Source: Herminiimonas arsenicoxydans (GTDB lineage Bacteria > Pseudomonadota > Gammaproteobacteria > Burkholderiales > Burkholderiaceae_D). From it: DNA of 64,000 nucleotides. Of this stretch, positions 56,400-64,000 are shown in pieces; positions within the stretch are counted from its first letter, which is position 1, and each line of letters begins with the position of its first letter. The notes under the pieces were generated by a model. It did not search any database and had not been told where the DNA came from. It was given only the letters and a program-made list of their open reading frames with translations. A program made the translations under genes and the position numbers. The stretch covers positions 3,224,001-3,288,000 of the forward strand of contig CU207211.1 of NCBI GenBank assembly GCA_000026125.1. The letters run 5' to 3'.

Positions 56400-56975
56400 A
56401 TGGAAGCATTCTTCGTCTCTACCGGCATCGTTGCGCTCGCTGAAATCGGCGACAAAACCCAACTGCTCGCTTTTCTCCTCGCTGCAAAATTCCGTCGTCC
56501 TTTGCCTATCGTGCTGGCGATTCTGGTCGCCACGATAGCCAATCATGCGTTCGCAGCGGCCATAGGCACCTGGATCACGACCTTGCTCGGGCCGGAAACG
56601 CTGCGCTGGGTACTCGGCATTTCCTTCCTGCTGATGGCAGGCTGGATTCTGATTCCCGACAAGCTTGATGAAGGCGATGCCAAATTTGCCAAGTACGGCG
56701 TTTTCATGACTACGCTGATCGCATTTTTTCTGGCCGAGATGGGCGACAAGACGCAAATTGCAACCGTCGCTCTGGCAGCGCAATACCATTCCTTCTTCTG
56801 GGTGGTGGCCGGCACCACATTCGGCATGATGCTGGCAAATGCACCGGCGGTTTATTTCGGCGACAAAATCGCCAATCGCATGCCGGTAAAGATCGTGCAT
56901 CGCATCGCCGCTGCAATTTTTGTCGTGCTGGGGATGGCAACCTTGCTGGGAGCCGGTTCGCGCTTCGGTTTTTGA
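56400..56975 (+). CDS. Manganese exporter, UPF0016 (GDT1/TMEM165) family
   Basis: 191 residues with six membrane helices and two ExGDK motifs, EIGDKT (15-20) and EMGDKT (113-118), that form the cation site of the family (MneA of Vibrio, TMEM165 in man). Placement directly after the yybP-ykoY riboswitch supports manganese as the substrate. The ATG at 56400 marks the family's N-terminus; the frame continues upstream through the riboswitch and is not coding there. Confidence 0.92.
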   Translation: MEAFFVSTGIVALAEIGDKTQLLAFLLAAKFRRPLPIVLAILVATIANHAFAAAIGTWITTLLGPETLRWVLGISFLLMAGWILIPDKLDEGDAKFAKYGVFMTTLIAFFLAEMGDKTQIATVALAAQYHSFFWVVAGTTFGMMLANAPAVYFGDKIANRMPVKIVHRIAAAIFVVLGMATLLGAGSRFGF

Positions 56976-56998
56976 GTCTGTACCAAAGACAAAACCGA

Positions 56999-57030
56999 TT
57001 TGTCATTCCCGCCGGCGCGGGAATGACAAA
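56999..57030. repeat. Perfect GTCATTCCCGC palindromic repeat
   Basis: 14-bp arms (56999-57012 and 57017-57030) around CGGC; arms carry TGTCATTCCCGC. This matches the widespread extragenic palindrome built on GTCATTCCCGC found in many proteobacteria. It may also stop transcription of the manganese exporter gene. Confidence 0.75.
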
Positions 57031-57038
57031 CAGTGGCT

Positions 57039-58019
57039 TCACGCCTGCAAGCGCACTTTTGCAGCCTGGTATTCGGCACTCAGTTTTTGCACTGCTTCCG
57101 CCACGCTGGTGACAGCGTCTATCATGCCGACGCCCTGCCCGGCACCCCAGATATCGCGCCAGGCCTTGACCTTGTTGCCACTAGTGGAAGCGAAATCCAT
57201 CACGCTCTTGTCGCCTTGCGGCAGGTTATCCGGATCCAGCCCCATGTTGATGATGGATTTGCGCAAATAGTTGCCATGTACGCCGGTGAACAAATTGCTG
57301 TAGACGATATCGGACGCTACGGATGTGACAAGCGCCTGCCGGTAGGCTTCATCCACATTCGCTTCATGCGTCGCCAGCCAGCGCGAGCCTATATATGCCA
57401 AGTCGGCGCCCATCGCCTGTGCCGCCAGCACCGCATCGCCGCTGGCAATGGCGCCCGACAAAGCGATCGTCCCTTTGAAGAATTGACGCACTTCGCCGAC
57501 CAGCGCAAAAGGCGACAAGGTCCCGGCATGCCCGCCGGCGCCGGCCGCGACCAGAATCAGTCCATCGACGCCGGCGTCCAGTGCTTTGTGTGCGTGGCGT
57601 ATCGAAATTACGTCGTGCAGCACGATACCGCCATAGCCGTGTATCGCATCCATCATTTCCCTGGGCGGCGCCTGCAGCGATGAAATGATGATGGGTACGC
57701 GATGCCTGACGCACACCTCTACGTCATGCGCCAGGCGATCGTTCGATTGATGCACAATTTGATTGACGGCAATCGGACCGATGATTGCGTCCGGATGTGC
57801 CGTTTTGTAGGCGGCAAGATCGGCCTGCATATCGGTCAGCCAGCGATCGAGCAATTCAGCCGGGCGCGCATTCAAGGCAGGGAAGGCGCCGACTATGCCT
57901 GCCTTGCATTGCGCCAGCACCAGCTCGGGGCCGCTGGCAATGAACATCGGTGCGCCGATGACCGGCAGGGCAAGGTTTTGCAATACGGCGGGGAGATGGT
58001 CTTGCGAGCGACGGGTCAT
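57039..58019 (-). CDS. Nitronate monooxygenase
   Basis: 326 residues from ATG 58019, which follows AAGGAG. FMN-dependent TIM barrel: LALPVIGAPMFIASGPELVLAQCKAGIVGAFPALN, GIVLHDVISIRHAHKALDAGVDGLILVAAGAGGHAGTLSPFALVGEVR (phosphate-binding Gly loop) and GSGDAVL-like region. Oxidises alkyl nitronates such as propionate-3-nitronate. Convergent to the manganese exporter gene. Confidence 0.9.
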   Translation of the reverse strand: MTRRSQDHLPAVLQNLALPVIGAPMFIASGPELVLAQCKAGIVGAFPALNARPAELLDRWLTDMQADLAAYKTAHPDAIIGPIAVNQIVHQSNDRLAHDVEVCVRHRVPIIISSLQAPPREMMDAIHGYGGIVLHDVISIRHAHKALDAGVDGLILVAAGAGGHAGTLSPFALVGEVRQFFKGTIALSGAIASGDAVLAAQAMGADLAYIGSRWLATHEANVDEAYRQALVTSVASDIVYSNLFTGVHGNYLRKSIINMGLDPDNLPQGDKSVMDFASTSGNKVKAWRDIWGAGQGVGMIDAVTSVAEAVQKLSAEYQAAKVRLQA

Positions 58020-58066
58020 GAGCGATACTCCTTGGGTAGCATGGCATGCCGTGCGCATGCCATCGT

Positions 58067-58549
58067 TTACAGGAATCGGTCCAGCAGTTTGCGGCTGTGC
58101 TTGTCGAGTTTTTGCAAATCACGAATCAGGAACTGGATGCCGTGCGTGTCGGCAATGATCAATGACGATTCACCGATGCGGCGTATATCTTCCTCGCCCT
58201 TCAGCACCAGCAGCGCATCGCCACGACTAGTCGCCACCGTCCAGGTACTCGGCGATGCGAATGCGGACACATGTTTGATCCTGGTAATTTCCGGCAGGAA
58301 TTCGCGACTGGCCAACTCTTCTTCCAGCAACCCACGGATGGTCTCCGGCAAATCGCTCAGACGATCTATCCATGCCAGCTCGCGCCCGTCCGTACTGACG
58401 ATGGCGATGCCGGTATCCGGCGCTGCGATCGGGAAGGCACGTACCGGGACGACGCCCTCATGCACCTCAGTCTCGCCGGGTGCGGAATAGACCAGTTTGC
58501 CGAACGCATTGCGGCTCAGTTGAAACGGTATCGATTGCACGTCGCTCAT
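58067..58549 (-). CDS. DUF1854 protein of cyanophycin loci
   Basis: 160 residues of the DUF1854 family, known almost only from beta- and gammaproteobacterial cyanophycin gene clusters. Motif stretches GVVPVRAFPIAAPDTGIAIVSTDGRELAWI and FLPEITRIKHVSAFASPSTWTVATSRGD. Function unproven. Its start overlaps the stop of the ABC transporter gene (4 bp), so the two are coupled. Confidence 0.85.
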   Translation of the reverse strand: MSDVQSIPFQLSRNAFGKLVYSAPGETEVHEGVVPVRAFPIAAPDTGIAIVSTDGRELAWIDRLSDLPETIRGLLEEELASREFLPEITRIKHVSAFASPSTWTVATSRGDALLVLKGEEDIRRIGESSLIIADTHGIQFLIRDLQKLDKHSRKLLDRFL

Positions 58550-60804
58550 GCCAGCCCCTCTTCCGCGCTGTCTTCCAGCATATCCTGTTCGGCCTGCCGC
58601 TGCTGCGCCTGATACAGCTTGTAATACGCACCCTCGCGCGCCAGCAATTCATCGTGCGAACCGACTTCGACGATCTGCCCCCGGTCCATCACGACGATGC
58701 GATCGGCGCGACGCAGCGTGGACAGGCGGTGTGCGATGGCTATCGTGGTGCGGCCGCGCACCAGATTGTCGAGCGCTTTTTGAATCTCGCGCTCGGTCGT
58801 CGTATCGACCGATGAAGTAGCTTCATCCAGAATCAGGATATGCGGATCGATCAGCAGCGCACGCGCAATCGAAATGCGCTGGCGCTCGCCGCCGGACAGG
58901 GTTTGTCCGCGTTCGCCGACCATCGAATCGTAGCCGTGCGGCAGGCGCAAAATGAATTCATGCGCATTCGCCGCACGCGCGGCCGCAATGATTTCTTCAC
59001 GACTGGCATCCGGTTTGCCGTACGCGATATTGTCGGCGATGGTACCGAAGAACAGGAAGGGTTCCTGCAGCACCAGGCCGATGTTGCGACGATATTCCGG
59101 AATCGGAATCGAGCGTACATCGATGCCGTCGACCAGAATCGCGCCGTCCGACACATCGTAGAAACGGCAGATCAGATTGACCAGCGTACTTTTGCCGGAA
59201 CCGCTGTGGCCGACCAGGCCTATCATTTCGCCCGGCTGGATATCGAGATCCAGTCCGCGTATCACGGCCCGGTTGCCGTAGCGGAAACCGATATTTTTGA
59301 TCGTGATTTTCCCCTGCACGTTTGTCAGATGCACGGGATTGGTCGCTTCCGGCACGCTGGAAACGTGGTCCAGAATATCGAAAATGCGTTTCGCGCCGGT
59401 GGCGGCTTTTTGCGTCACCGAAACGATACGGCTCATCGAATCCAGCCGTGTATAGAAGCGCGTGATGTAGGCCAGGAAGGCCGTCAGCACACCGACCGTG
59501 ATCAGGCCCTGCGATACCTGCCAGATGCCGAGCGCCCACACCACCAGCAAACCGATTTCGGTCAGGAGGGTAACAGTAGGCGAAAACAGCGACCAGACTT
59601 TGTTGACGCGATCGTTGATCGCCAGATTATGTTTGTTGGCTTCACGGAAACGCACCGCTTCGCGCTTTTCCTGTGCAAATGCCTTCACCACGCGGATGCC
59701 GGGGATGGTATCGGCCAGCACATTGGTCACTTGCGACCAGATCCTGTCGATTTTTTCAAAGCCGTTGCGCAATTTGTCGCGCACCACGTGGATCATCCAC
59801 GCGATGAACGGCAACGGCAGCAAGGTGACCAGCGCCAGCCACGGATTGATCGAAATAAGAATTGCCGCCGTCATGATGATCATCAAAACGTCGGTGAAGA
59901 AATCCAGCAAATGCAGTGACAAAAATACGCAGATGCGATCCGTCTCCGAACCGATACGCGTCATCAGATCGCCGGTACGTTTGCCGCCGAAATATTCCAG
60001 TGACAGGCGCAGCAGATGTTCATACGTGGTGGTGCGCAAATCCGCACCTATGCGCTCGCTGACCAGTGCCAGTATGTAGGTGCGTGCCCAGCCCAAACCC
60101 CACGCCAGCACGGCCGAACCGAATAAACCGCTCAGGTACAGCACCACCAGGCTGCTATCGATTTCCACGCCGTTCTGATACGGGATCAGTACGTTATCCA
60201 TCAGCGGCAGCGTCATGTACGGCGGCACCAGCGTTGCCGCCGTAGAGCCCAGCGTCAACAGAAAGCCCAACAGCAACTGCCCGCGATACGGTTTGGCAAA
60301 ACGCCACAAACGAAACAGCGAAGCCGTGGACGGCGGCTGTTCTTCCGCTACGCCGTCGACATCCGCGTCTTCCTCTTCATTGCGCGCATCCGGCTCGGCC
60401 AGGGGCGTCGCAACACCACTCGCAATCGCATGCTGCAACTGCTCGAAGCTGGTAATCAGTTGCAGCGCGGCAGGATTTTGCGCCAGCGTATAACGCCAGC
60501 TTGCCAGGCGCGATGTTGCATCGTGTAATTCCAGCGTGCCGACGCCGGCATGATCGTAATGCTTGAGCGTCAATTCCGCATGGCAAGGCCAACTGTGCCA
60601 GCCTGTTTCTGTACGGGAACGCGACAGCAGACGCATATTAGTCAAAATGACGATGCCCGGCACAAAATGCAGGCTGGAATCAAGGTCAAGATCCAGATGA
60701 GCGAGTATGATTTCATCCTTGCTCATTTGACTATTGGCCTCCTGCCAGGCAGCAGGAAGAACGTATCTTGTTGACAACAATGGTGGGGACGCGGTTTTCA
60801 TCAA
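58546..60804 (-). CDS. Cyanophycin-associated ABC exporter-like protein
   Basis: 752 residues. Residues 1-150 form an unusual N-terminal domain (PPLLSTRYVLPAAWQEANSQMSKDEIILAHLDLDLDSSLHFVPGIVILTNMRLLSRS...), with a PH-like look. A type-IV exporter membrane domain follows (about 170-470), then an ATPase with Walker A GHSGSGKST, signature LSGGERQRISIARALL and IVVMDRGQIVEVG. This architecture is known from cyanophycin loci, where a substrate has not been shown. Divergent from the cphA pair and coupled to DUF1854. Confidence 0.88.
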   Translation of the reverse strand: MMKTASPPLLSTRYVLPAAWQEANSQMSKDEIILAHLDLDLDSSLHFVPGIVILTNMRLLSRSRTETGWHSWPCHAELTLKHYDHAGVGTLELHDATSRLASWRYTLAQNPAALQLITSFEQLQHAIASGVATPLAEPDARNEEEDADVDGVAEEQPPSTASLFRLWRFAKPYRGQLLLGFLLTLGSTAATLVPPYMTLPLMDNVLIPYQNGVEIDSSLVVLYLSGLFGSAVLAWGLGWARTYILALVSERIGADLRTTTYEHLLRLSLEYFGGKRTGDLMTRIGSETDRICVFLSLHLLDFFTDVLMIIMTAAILISINPWLALVTLLPLPFIAWMIHVVRDKLRNGFEKIDRIWSQVTNVLADTIPGIRVVKAFAQEKREAVRFREANKHNLAINDRVNKVWSLFSPTVTLLTEIGLLVVWALGIWQVSQGLITVGVLTAFLAYITRFYTRLDSMSRIVSVTQKAATGAKRIFDILDHVSSVPEATNPVHLTNVQGKITIKNIGFRYGNRAVIRGLDLDIQPGEMIGLVGHSGSGKSTLVNLICRFYDVSDGAILVDGIDVRSIPIPEYRRNIGLVLQEPFLFFGTIADNIAYGKPDASREEIIAAARAANAHEFILRLPHGYDSMVGERGQTLSGGERQRISIARALLIDPHILILDEATSSVDTTTEREIQKALDNLVRGRTTIAIAHRLSTLRRADRIVVMDRGQIVEVGSHDELLAREGAYYKLYQAQQRQAEQDMLEDSAEEGLA

Positions 60805-61033
60805 GGCAGAAAGCGTTTTCGTGACGAACGGATGTTCAGTGAATGACGACCAGAATATAGGGTTTTATCTCAAATTGGCGGCCAGTATATCCAAACGCAT
60901 GCAGCTTGTTGCTGCGTATTTGGTCCCAGGTGAAATATAATCGCCAAACAAGTAAACCAAAGAACGCCGAGCGCGTTACATCAATTTTAGCCATAGTAGT
61001 TTTGGCTTCTATAAAACACTCATCCATTACAAA
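60805..61033. other. 229-bp divergent promoter region of the cyanophycin locus
   Basis: Intergenic space between the ABC exporter gene (minus) and the first cphA (plus). AT-rich in its right half with AAATATAATCG at 60935-60945, a -10-like element. No operator was recognised. Confidence 0.4.
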
Positions 61034-63202
61034 ATGAACAACAAAACCATCGAGATTATCGATGTGCTGAGTCTACGCGGCCCAAATATATGGACCTATC
61101 GCCCAGTGCTTGAAGCTTGGGTAGATATCGGCGATCTGGAAGATTCGCCGTCCAATACCATTCCCGGATTCTATGAGCGCCTGACCGCCTGGCTGCCCAG
61201 CCTGGTTGAACATCATTGTGGCGTCGGCGTACACGGCGGCTTTTTGATGCGTTTGCGCGAAGGCACCTGGCCTGGCCACATCATGGAACACGTGATGATA
61301 GAGCTGCAGAACCTTGCCGGTATGCAAACCGGGTTCGGCAAAGCGCGTGAAACCGGCAAACGCGGCGTCTACAAAGTCGTCGTCCGCGCCCGCCATGAAG
61401 AAGTCAGCCGCGCGGCACTGTTTGCCGCCCGCGATCTGGTGATGGCTGCCATCGAAGATCAACCCTACGATGTTAAATCCACTGTCAACAATCTGCGCAA
61501 CATTCTGGAATCCGTCGCCCTGGGCCCCAGCACCGGCTGCATCGTCGAAGCAGCAACCGATCGCCGCATTCCATCGATGCGCCTGAATGACGGCAATCTG
61601 GTGCAACTCGGCTACGGCATCAAGCAACGCCGCATCTGGACCGCCGAAACCGACCAGACCAGCGCCATTGCGGAAACCATTTCCAGCGACAAGGAACTGA
61701 CCAAGACGCTGCTGCAATCCTGCGGCGTGCCGGTACCGGAAGGTCGTATCGTCAACAGTGCCGCCGATGCATGGGAAGCCGCCGAAAGCATAGGCTTGCC
61801 GGTCGTCATCAAGCCGCTGGATGGCAATCACGGTCGTGGCGTTTCCACCAATCTGAATACGGCTGCCGATATCGAGGCGGCTTTTTTATTGGCCGAACAG
61901 GAAAGCAGCGACGTCATCGTCGAACGCTTTATCCGCGGCAACGAACATCGCCTGCTGATCGTAGGTGGCAAACTGGTTGCTGCCGCGCGTGGCGAAGAAG
62001 CTACCATCGTTGCCGACGGCAAATCCAGCATTTTCGAACTGATCAACAGCCAGCTCAATAGCGATCCGCGTCGCGGCAGCAGCGAAGATTGTCCGCTCAA
62101 TCTGATCCTGATCGATGAAGCAGACGATCCGCGCGTCGTACTGCTGGAACTGGCGCGCCAGGGTTACACCACCGAATCCATCCCGGCCGCCGGCGAAAAG
62201 ATTCTGGTGCAACGCAACGGCAACGTTGCATTTGACGTTACCGACCAGGTGCATCCAACCGTGGCTGCAGCAGCATCACTGGCGGCCCGCATCGTCGGAC
62301 TGGACATCGCTGGCGTCGATCTGGTGGTCGAAGACATTTCCAAACCGCTGACCGAACAAGGCGGTGCCATCGTTGAAGTCAACGCCGGCCCAGGTTTGCT
62401 GATGCACCTGAAACCAGCCGACGGCCCCGCGCGCCCGGTGGGCCGTGCGATTGTCGACCACCTGTTCGCTGCGGATGAAAGCGGCCGCATTCCTATCGTC
62501 GGCGTCACCGGTTCACACGGCACCACAGTCGTCTCGCGCCTGATCGCATGGTTGCTGCACTTGCAAGGCGCATATGTCGGCCTGGCATGCAAGGATGGTT
62601 TGTTCCTGCGCCAGCGCCCTGTTTTGAAAAAAGCCAGCGACAACTGGGATGCCGGACGTCAGGTGCTCATGAATCGCATGGTGGAAGCTGCCGTATTTGA
62701 AAACGGTAGCAAGGCCATTCTGTCGGAAGGCCTGGCCTACGACTGGTGTCAGGTAGGTGTCGTCACGAATATCGATCCGGCCGACACCCTGCCGGAATTT
62801 TATATCGACGATGCAGAGCAGATGAGCCGTGTGCTGCGCACCCAGATTGATGTCGTGCTATCGACTGGCGTAGCGGTATTGAACGCTGCCGATGAGCGGG
62901 TGGCGGACATGGCTTCCCTGTGCGACGGCAGCGTGATTTTCTTTGCCGCATCACCGACAGAAGCGGTAATGAGCGCACATCTGGCGAGCGGCCAACGCGC
63001 CGTGTTCATGCGCGACGGCAATATCGTTTTGGCAACCGGCAAAGAAGAAATTCTGATCGACAACGCAACACCACATGCTGCACTCACGATGGAAAACAGC
63101 CTCGCCGCCGTAGCGGCAGCGTGGGCATTGGGTATTGGCCCCGAGCTGATCCGTGCCGGGATAGAAACATTTGAAGCAACTGATGCGGCCATCGCCGCTT
63201 AA
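61034..63202 (+). CDS. Short cyanophycin synthetase paralogue with degenerate Mur-ligase domain
   Basis: 722 residues, against about 870 in canonical CphA. N domain (1-160; HHCGVGVHGGFLMRLREGTWPGHIMEHVMIELQNLAGM) and ATP-grasp domain (161-480; PLDGNHGRGVSTNL) are intact. The Mur-ligase-like C domain keeps its start but the P-loop reads GSHGTT (493-498) instead of GTNGKTT, so Lys is missing; the TNIGxDHLG-type segment is TNIDPADTL. The last ligase subdomain is absent. The protein could add only one of the two amino acids, polymerise dipeptides like CphA2, or be a partner of the second copy. It lies 124 bp (7 bp by the alternative start) before the second gene. Confidence 0.88.
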   Translation: MNNKTIEIIDVLSLRGPNIWTYRPVLEAWVDIGDLEDSPSNTIPGFYERLTAWLPSLVEHHCGVGVHGGFLMRLREGTWPGHIMEHVMIELQNLAGMQTGFGKARETGKRGVYKVVVRARHEEVSRAALFAARDLVMAAIEDQPYDVKSTVNNLRNILESVALGPSTGCIVEAATDRRIPSMRLNDGNLVQLGYGIKQRRIWTAETDQTSAIAETISSDKELTKTLLQSCGVPVPEGRIVNSAADAWEAAESIGLPVVIKPLDGNHGRGVSTNLNTAADIEAAFLLAEQESSDVIVERFIRGNEHRLLIVGGKLVAAARGEEATIVADGKSSIFELINSQLNSDPRRGSSEDCPLNLILIDEADDPRVVLLELARQGYTTESIPAAGEKILVQRNGNVAFDVTDQVHPTVAAAASLAARIVGLDIAGVDLVVEDISKPLTEQGGAIVEVNAGPGLLMHLKPADGPARPVGRAIVDHLFAADESGRIPIVGVTGSHGTTVVSRLIAWLLHLQGAYVGLACKDGLFLRQRPVLKKASDNWDAGRQVLMNRMVEAAVFENGSKAILSEGLAYDWCQVGVVTNIDPADTLPEFYIDDAEQMSRVLRTQIDVVLSTGVAVLNAADERVADMASLCDGSVIFFAASPTEAVMSAHLASGQRAVFMRDGNIVLATGKEEILIDNATPHAALTMENSLAAVAAAWALGIGPELIRAGIETFEATDAAIAA

Positions 63203-63325
63203 AGCGCCATGAGCACTGTATACGCATATCACGACAACAAACTAACCGATGCAGTTTACACTCCTGCATCCACCAACAAAGTGCCGCGCAGTCGCAAGAC
63301 CCGGCAGGTTGCGCCCAGAAGAAAG

Positions 63326-64000
63326 ATGTCTATGGAAATATCCCGCGTTCGTGCCCTGCGCGGCCCCAACCTCTGGAGCCGGCACACGTCGATCGAAGCC
63401 ATTGTGTCGTGCAATGAATCGGAACAAGACATTGCTGCCATTCCCGGCTTCGAAGACCGCTTGCGCGCGCGCTTTCCGGAAATAAAATTCATCGAAAGCG
63501 CGCGCCCGAAAAAAGCGTTTTCGATGGCCGATGTGCTTGAATTCGCTGCACTCGGCCTGCAGGCGCAAGCCGGTTGTCCGGTGACATTCAGCCGCACGAT
63601 AGCAACCGTCGAAAAAGACACTTACCAGGTCGTGGTCGAATACACGGAAGAAGCCGTCGGTCGGCTCGCCTTTGAACTGGCACAAGAGCTGTGCCGCGCC
63701 GCAGTGGAAGATACGCCGTTCGACCTGGCAACTGCGCTGGCCAGCCTGCGCGAACTGGATGAAGACATTCGGCTCGGACCCAGCACCGGCGCCATCGTCG
63801 ATGCCGCCGTCCTGCGCGGCATTCCGTATCGCCGCCTGACCGAAGGCAGCATGGTGCAGTTCGGCTGGGGCAGCAAACAGTTGCGCATACAAGCTGCGGA
63901 AACCAGCTTCACCAGCGCGATCGCGGAATCGATTGCGCAAGACAAGGAAATGACCAAGCTGCTGCTGAGCGCAGCCGGTGTACCGGTGCCCGACGGCCGT
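63326..64000 (+). CDS. cphA: Cyanophycin synthetase, 5' part (runs off window)
   Basis: First 225 residues, frame open to the window end. MEISRVRALRGPNLWSRHTSIEAIVSCNE is the canonical CphA N-terminus of betaproteobacteria. The N domain is complete, and the ATP-grasp domain begins (SIAQDKEMTKLLLSAAGVPVPDGR). It ligates Asp and Arg onto cyanophycin chains. Start: ATG 63326 or 63332 from family similarity. The frame is also open from ATG 63209, which would add 39 residues rich in Lys/Arg and start 6 bases after the previous stop. Ends at 64000 without stop. Confidence 0.9.
   Translation, partial: MSMEISRVRALRGPNLWSRHTSIEAIVSCNESEQDIAAIPGFEDRLRARFPEIKFIESARPKKAFSMADVLEFAALGLQAQAGCPVTFSRTIATVEKDTYQVVVEYTEEAVGRLAFELAQELCRAAVEDTPFDLATALASLRELDEDIRLGPSTGAIVDAAVLRGIPYRRLTEGSMVQFGWGSKQLRIQAAETSFTSAIAESIAQDKEMTKLLLSAAGVPVPDGR

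Noticed and set aside
58840..59919. Plus-strand frame of 359 codons opposite the ABC exporter gene
   Set aside because: Antisense shadow of a well supported ATPase/permease gene.
1..64000. tRNA, rRNA, CRISPR arrays, phage genes or insertion sequences
   Set aside because: None was recognised on either strand; no regularly spaced identical repeats beyond the short arrays listed and no transposase or integrase motifs.

Overview
The window is a stretch of bacterial chromosome, with moderately high GC, mostly short spacers and many genes on both strands. The gene set suggests a betaproteobacterium of the Oxalobacteraceae, near Herminiimonas, Janthinobacterium or Collimonas: an OxlT-type oxalate/formate antiporter, a sigma-54 dependent methylcitrate locus, a twin cyanophycin synthetase locus, opgGH, and arsRCBH beside copper genes. 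The assignment rests on gene content and is an inference. I see no tRNA, rRNA, CRISPR array, phage or transposase.

Layout. 1-1.5 kb: a DUF2242 lipoprotein and a YbaN/DUF454 membrane protein. 1.5-9 kb: a propionate/methylcitrate island (prpR divergent from prpB-like, prpC, prpD, prpE), with a textbook sigma-54 promoter. Imperfect direct repeats flank the island; the left one holds a relic of the 3' end of the NAD-isocitrate dehydrogenase gene that lies intact at 9.1-10.2 kb. 10.5-13 kb: OsmC-like protein, pirin, GFA enzyme, degenerate GGDEF protein. 13.1-14.9 kb: anti-sigma factor, ECF sigma factor and a small secreted protein, with a GGAAT-N16-CGTT promoter candidate. 15-16.8 kb: oxalate/formate antiporter behind a 620-bp spacer with three copies of a 15-bp repeat. 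16.9-25 kb: AI-2E family permease, hemerythrin-like protein, trhO-pseudouridine synthase pair, and opgGH for osmoregulated periplasmic glucans. 25.4-33.7 kb: GIY-YIG-like protein, YihY, DUF418 protein, and a five-gene peptide-type ABC importer.

33.9-40.8 kb is a metal block: CzcE-like protein, copA, cueR, copZ (two CueR operators, each with a 19-bp spacer) and arsRCBH, with a promoter/operator that overlaps the arsR start codon. 40.8-56 kb is mixed: two GGDEF proteins, a TonB receptor with a Fur-like box, RarD, Kup (probably from a TTG start), EttA, cupin, YigZ, aldo/keto reductase, a zinc-ribbon/glutaredoxin fusion and a phytanoyl-CoA dioxygenase family protein. At 56.2-57 kb a yybP-ykoY manganese riboswitch precedes a UPF0016 manganese exporter. 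57-58 kb holds a nitronate monooxygenase.

58-64 kb is a cyanophycin locus: a DUF1854 protein and an ABC exporter-like protein with an unusual N-terminus, divergent from two tandem cyanophycin synthetase genes. The first is short and has lost the Mur-ligase P-loop lysine; the second runs off the window. The best candidates for unusual biology are this locus, the repeat-flanked prp island with its divergent PrpB, the 15-bp repeats upstream of oxlT, and the apparently leaderless arsR.
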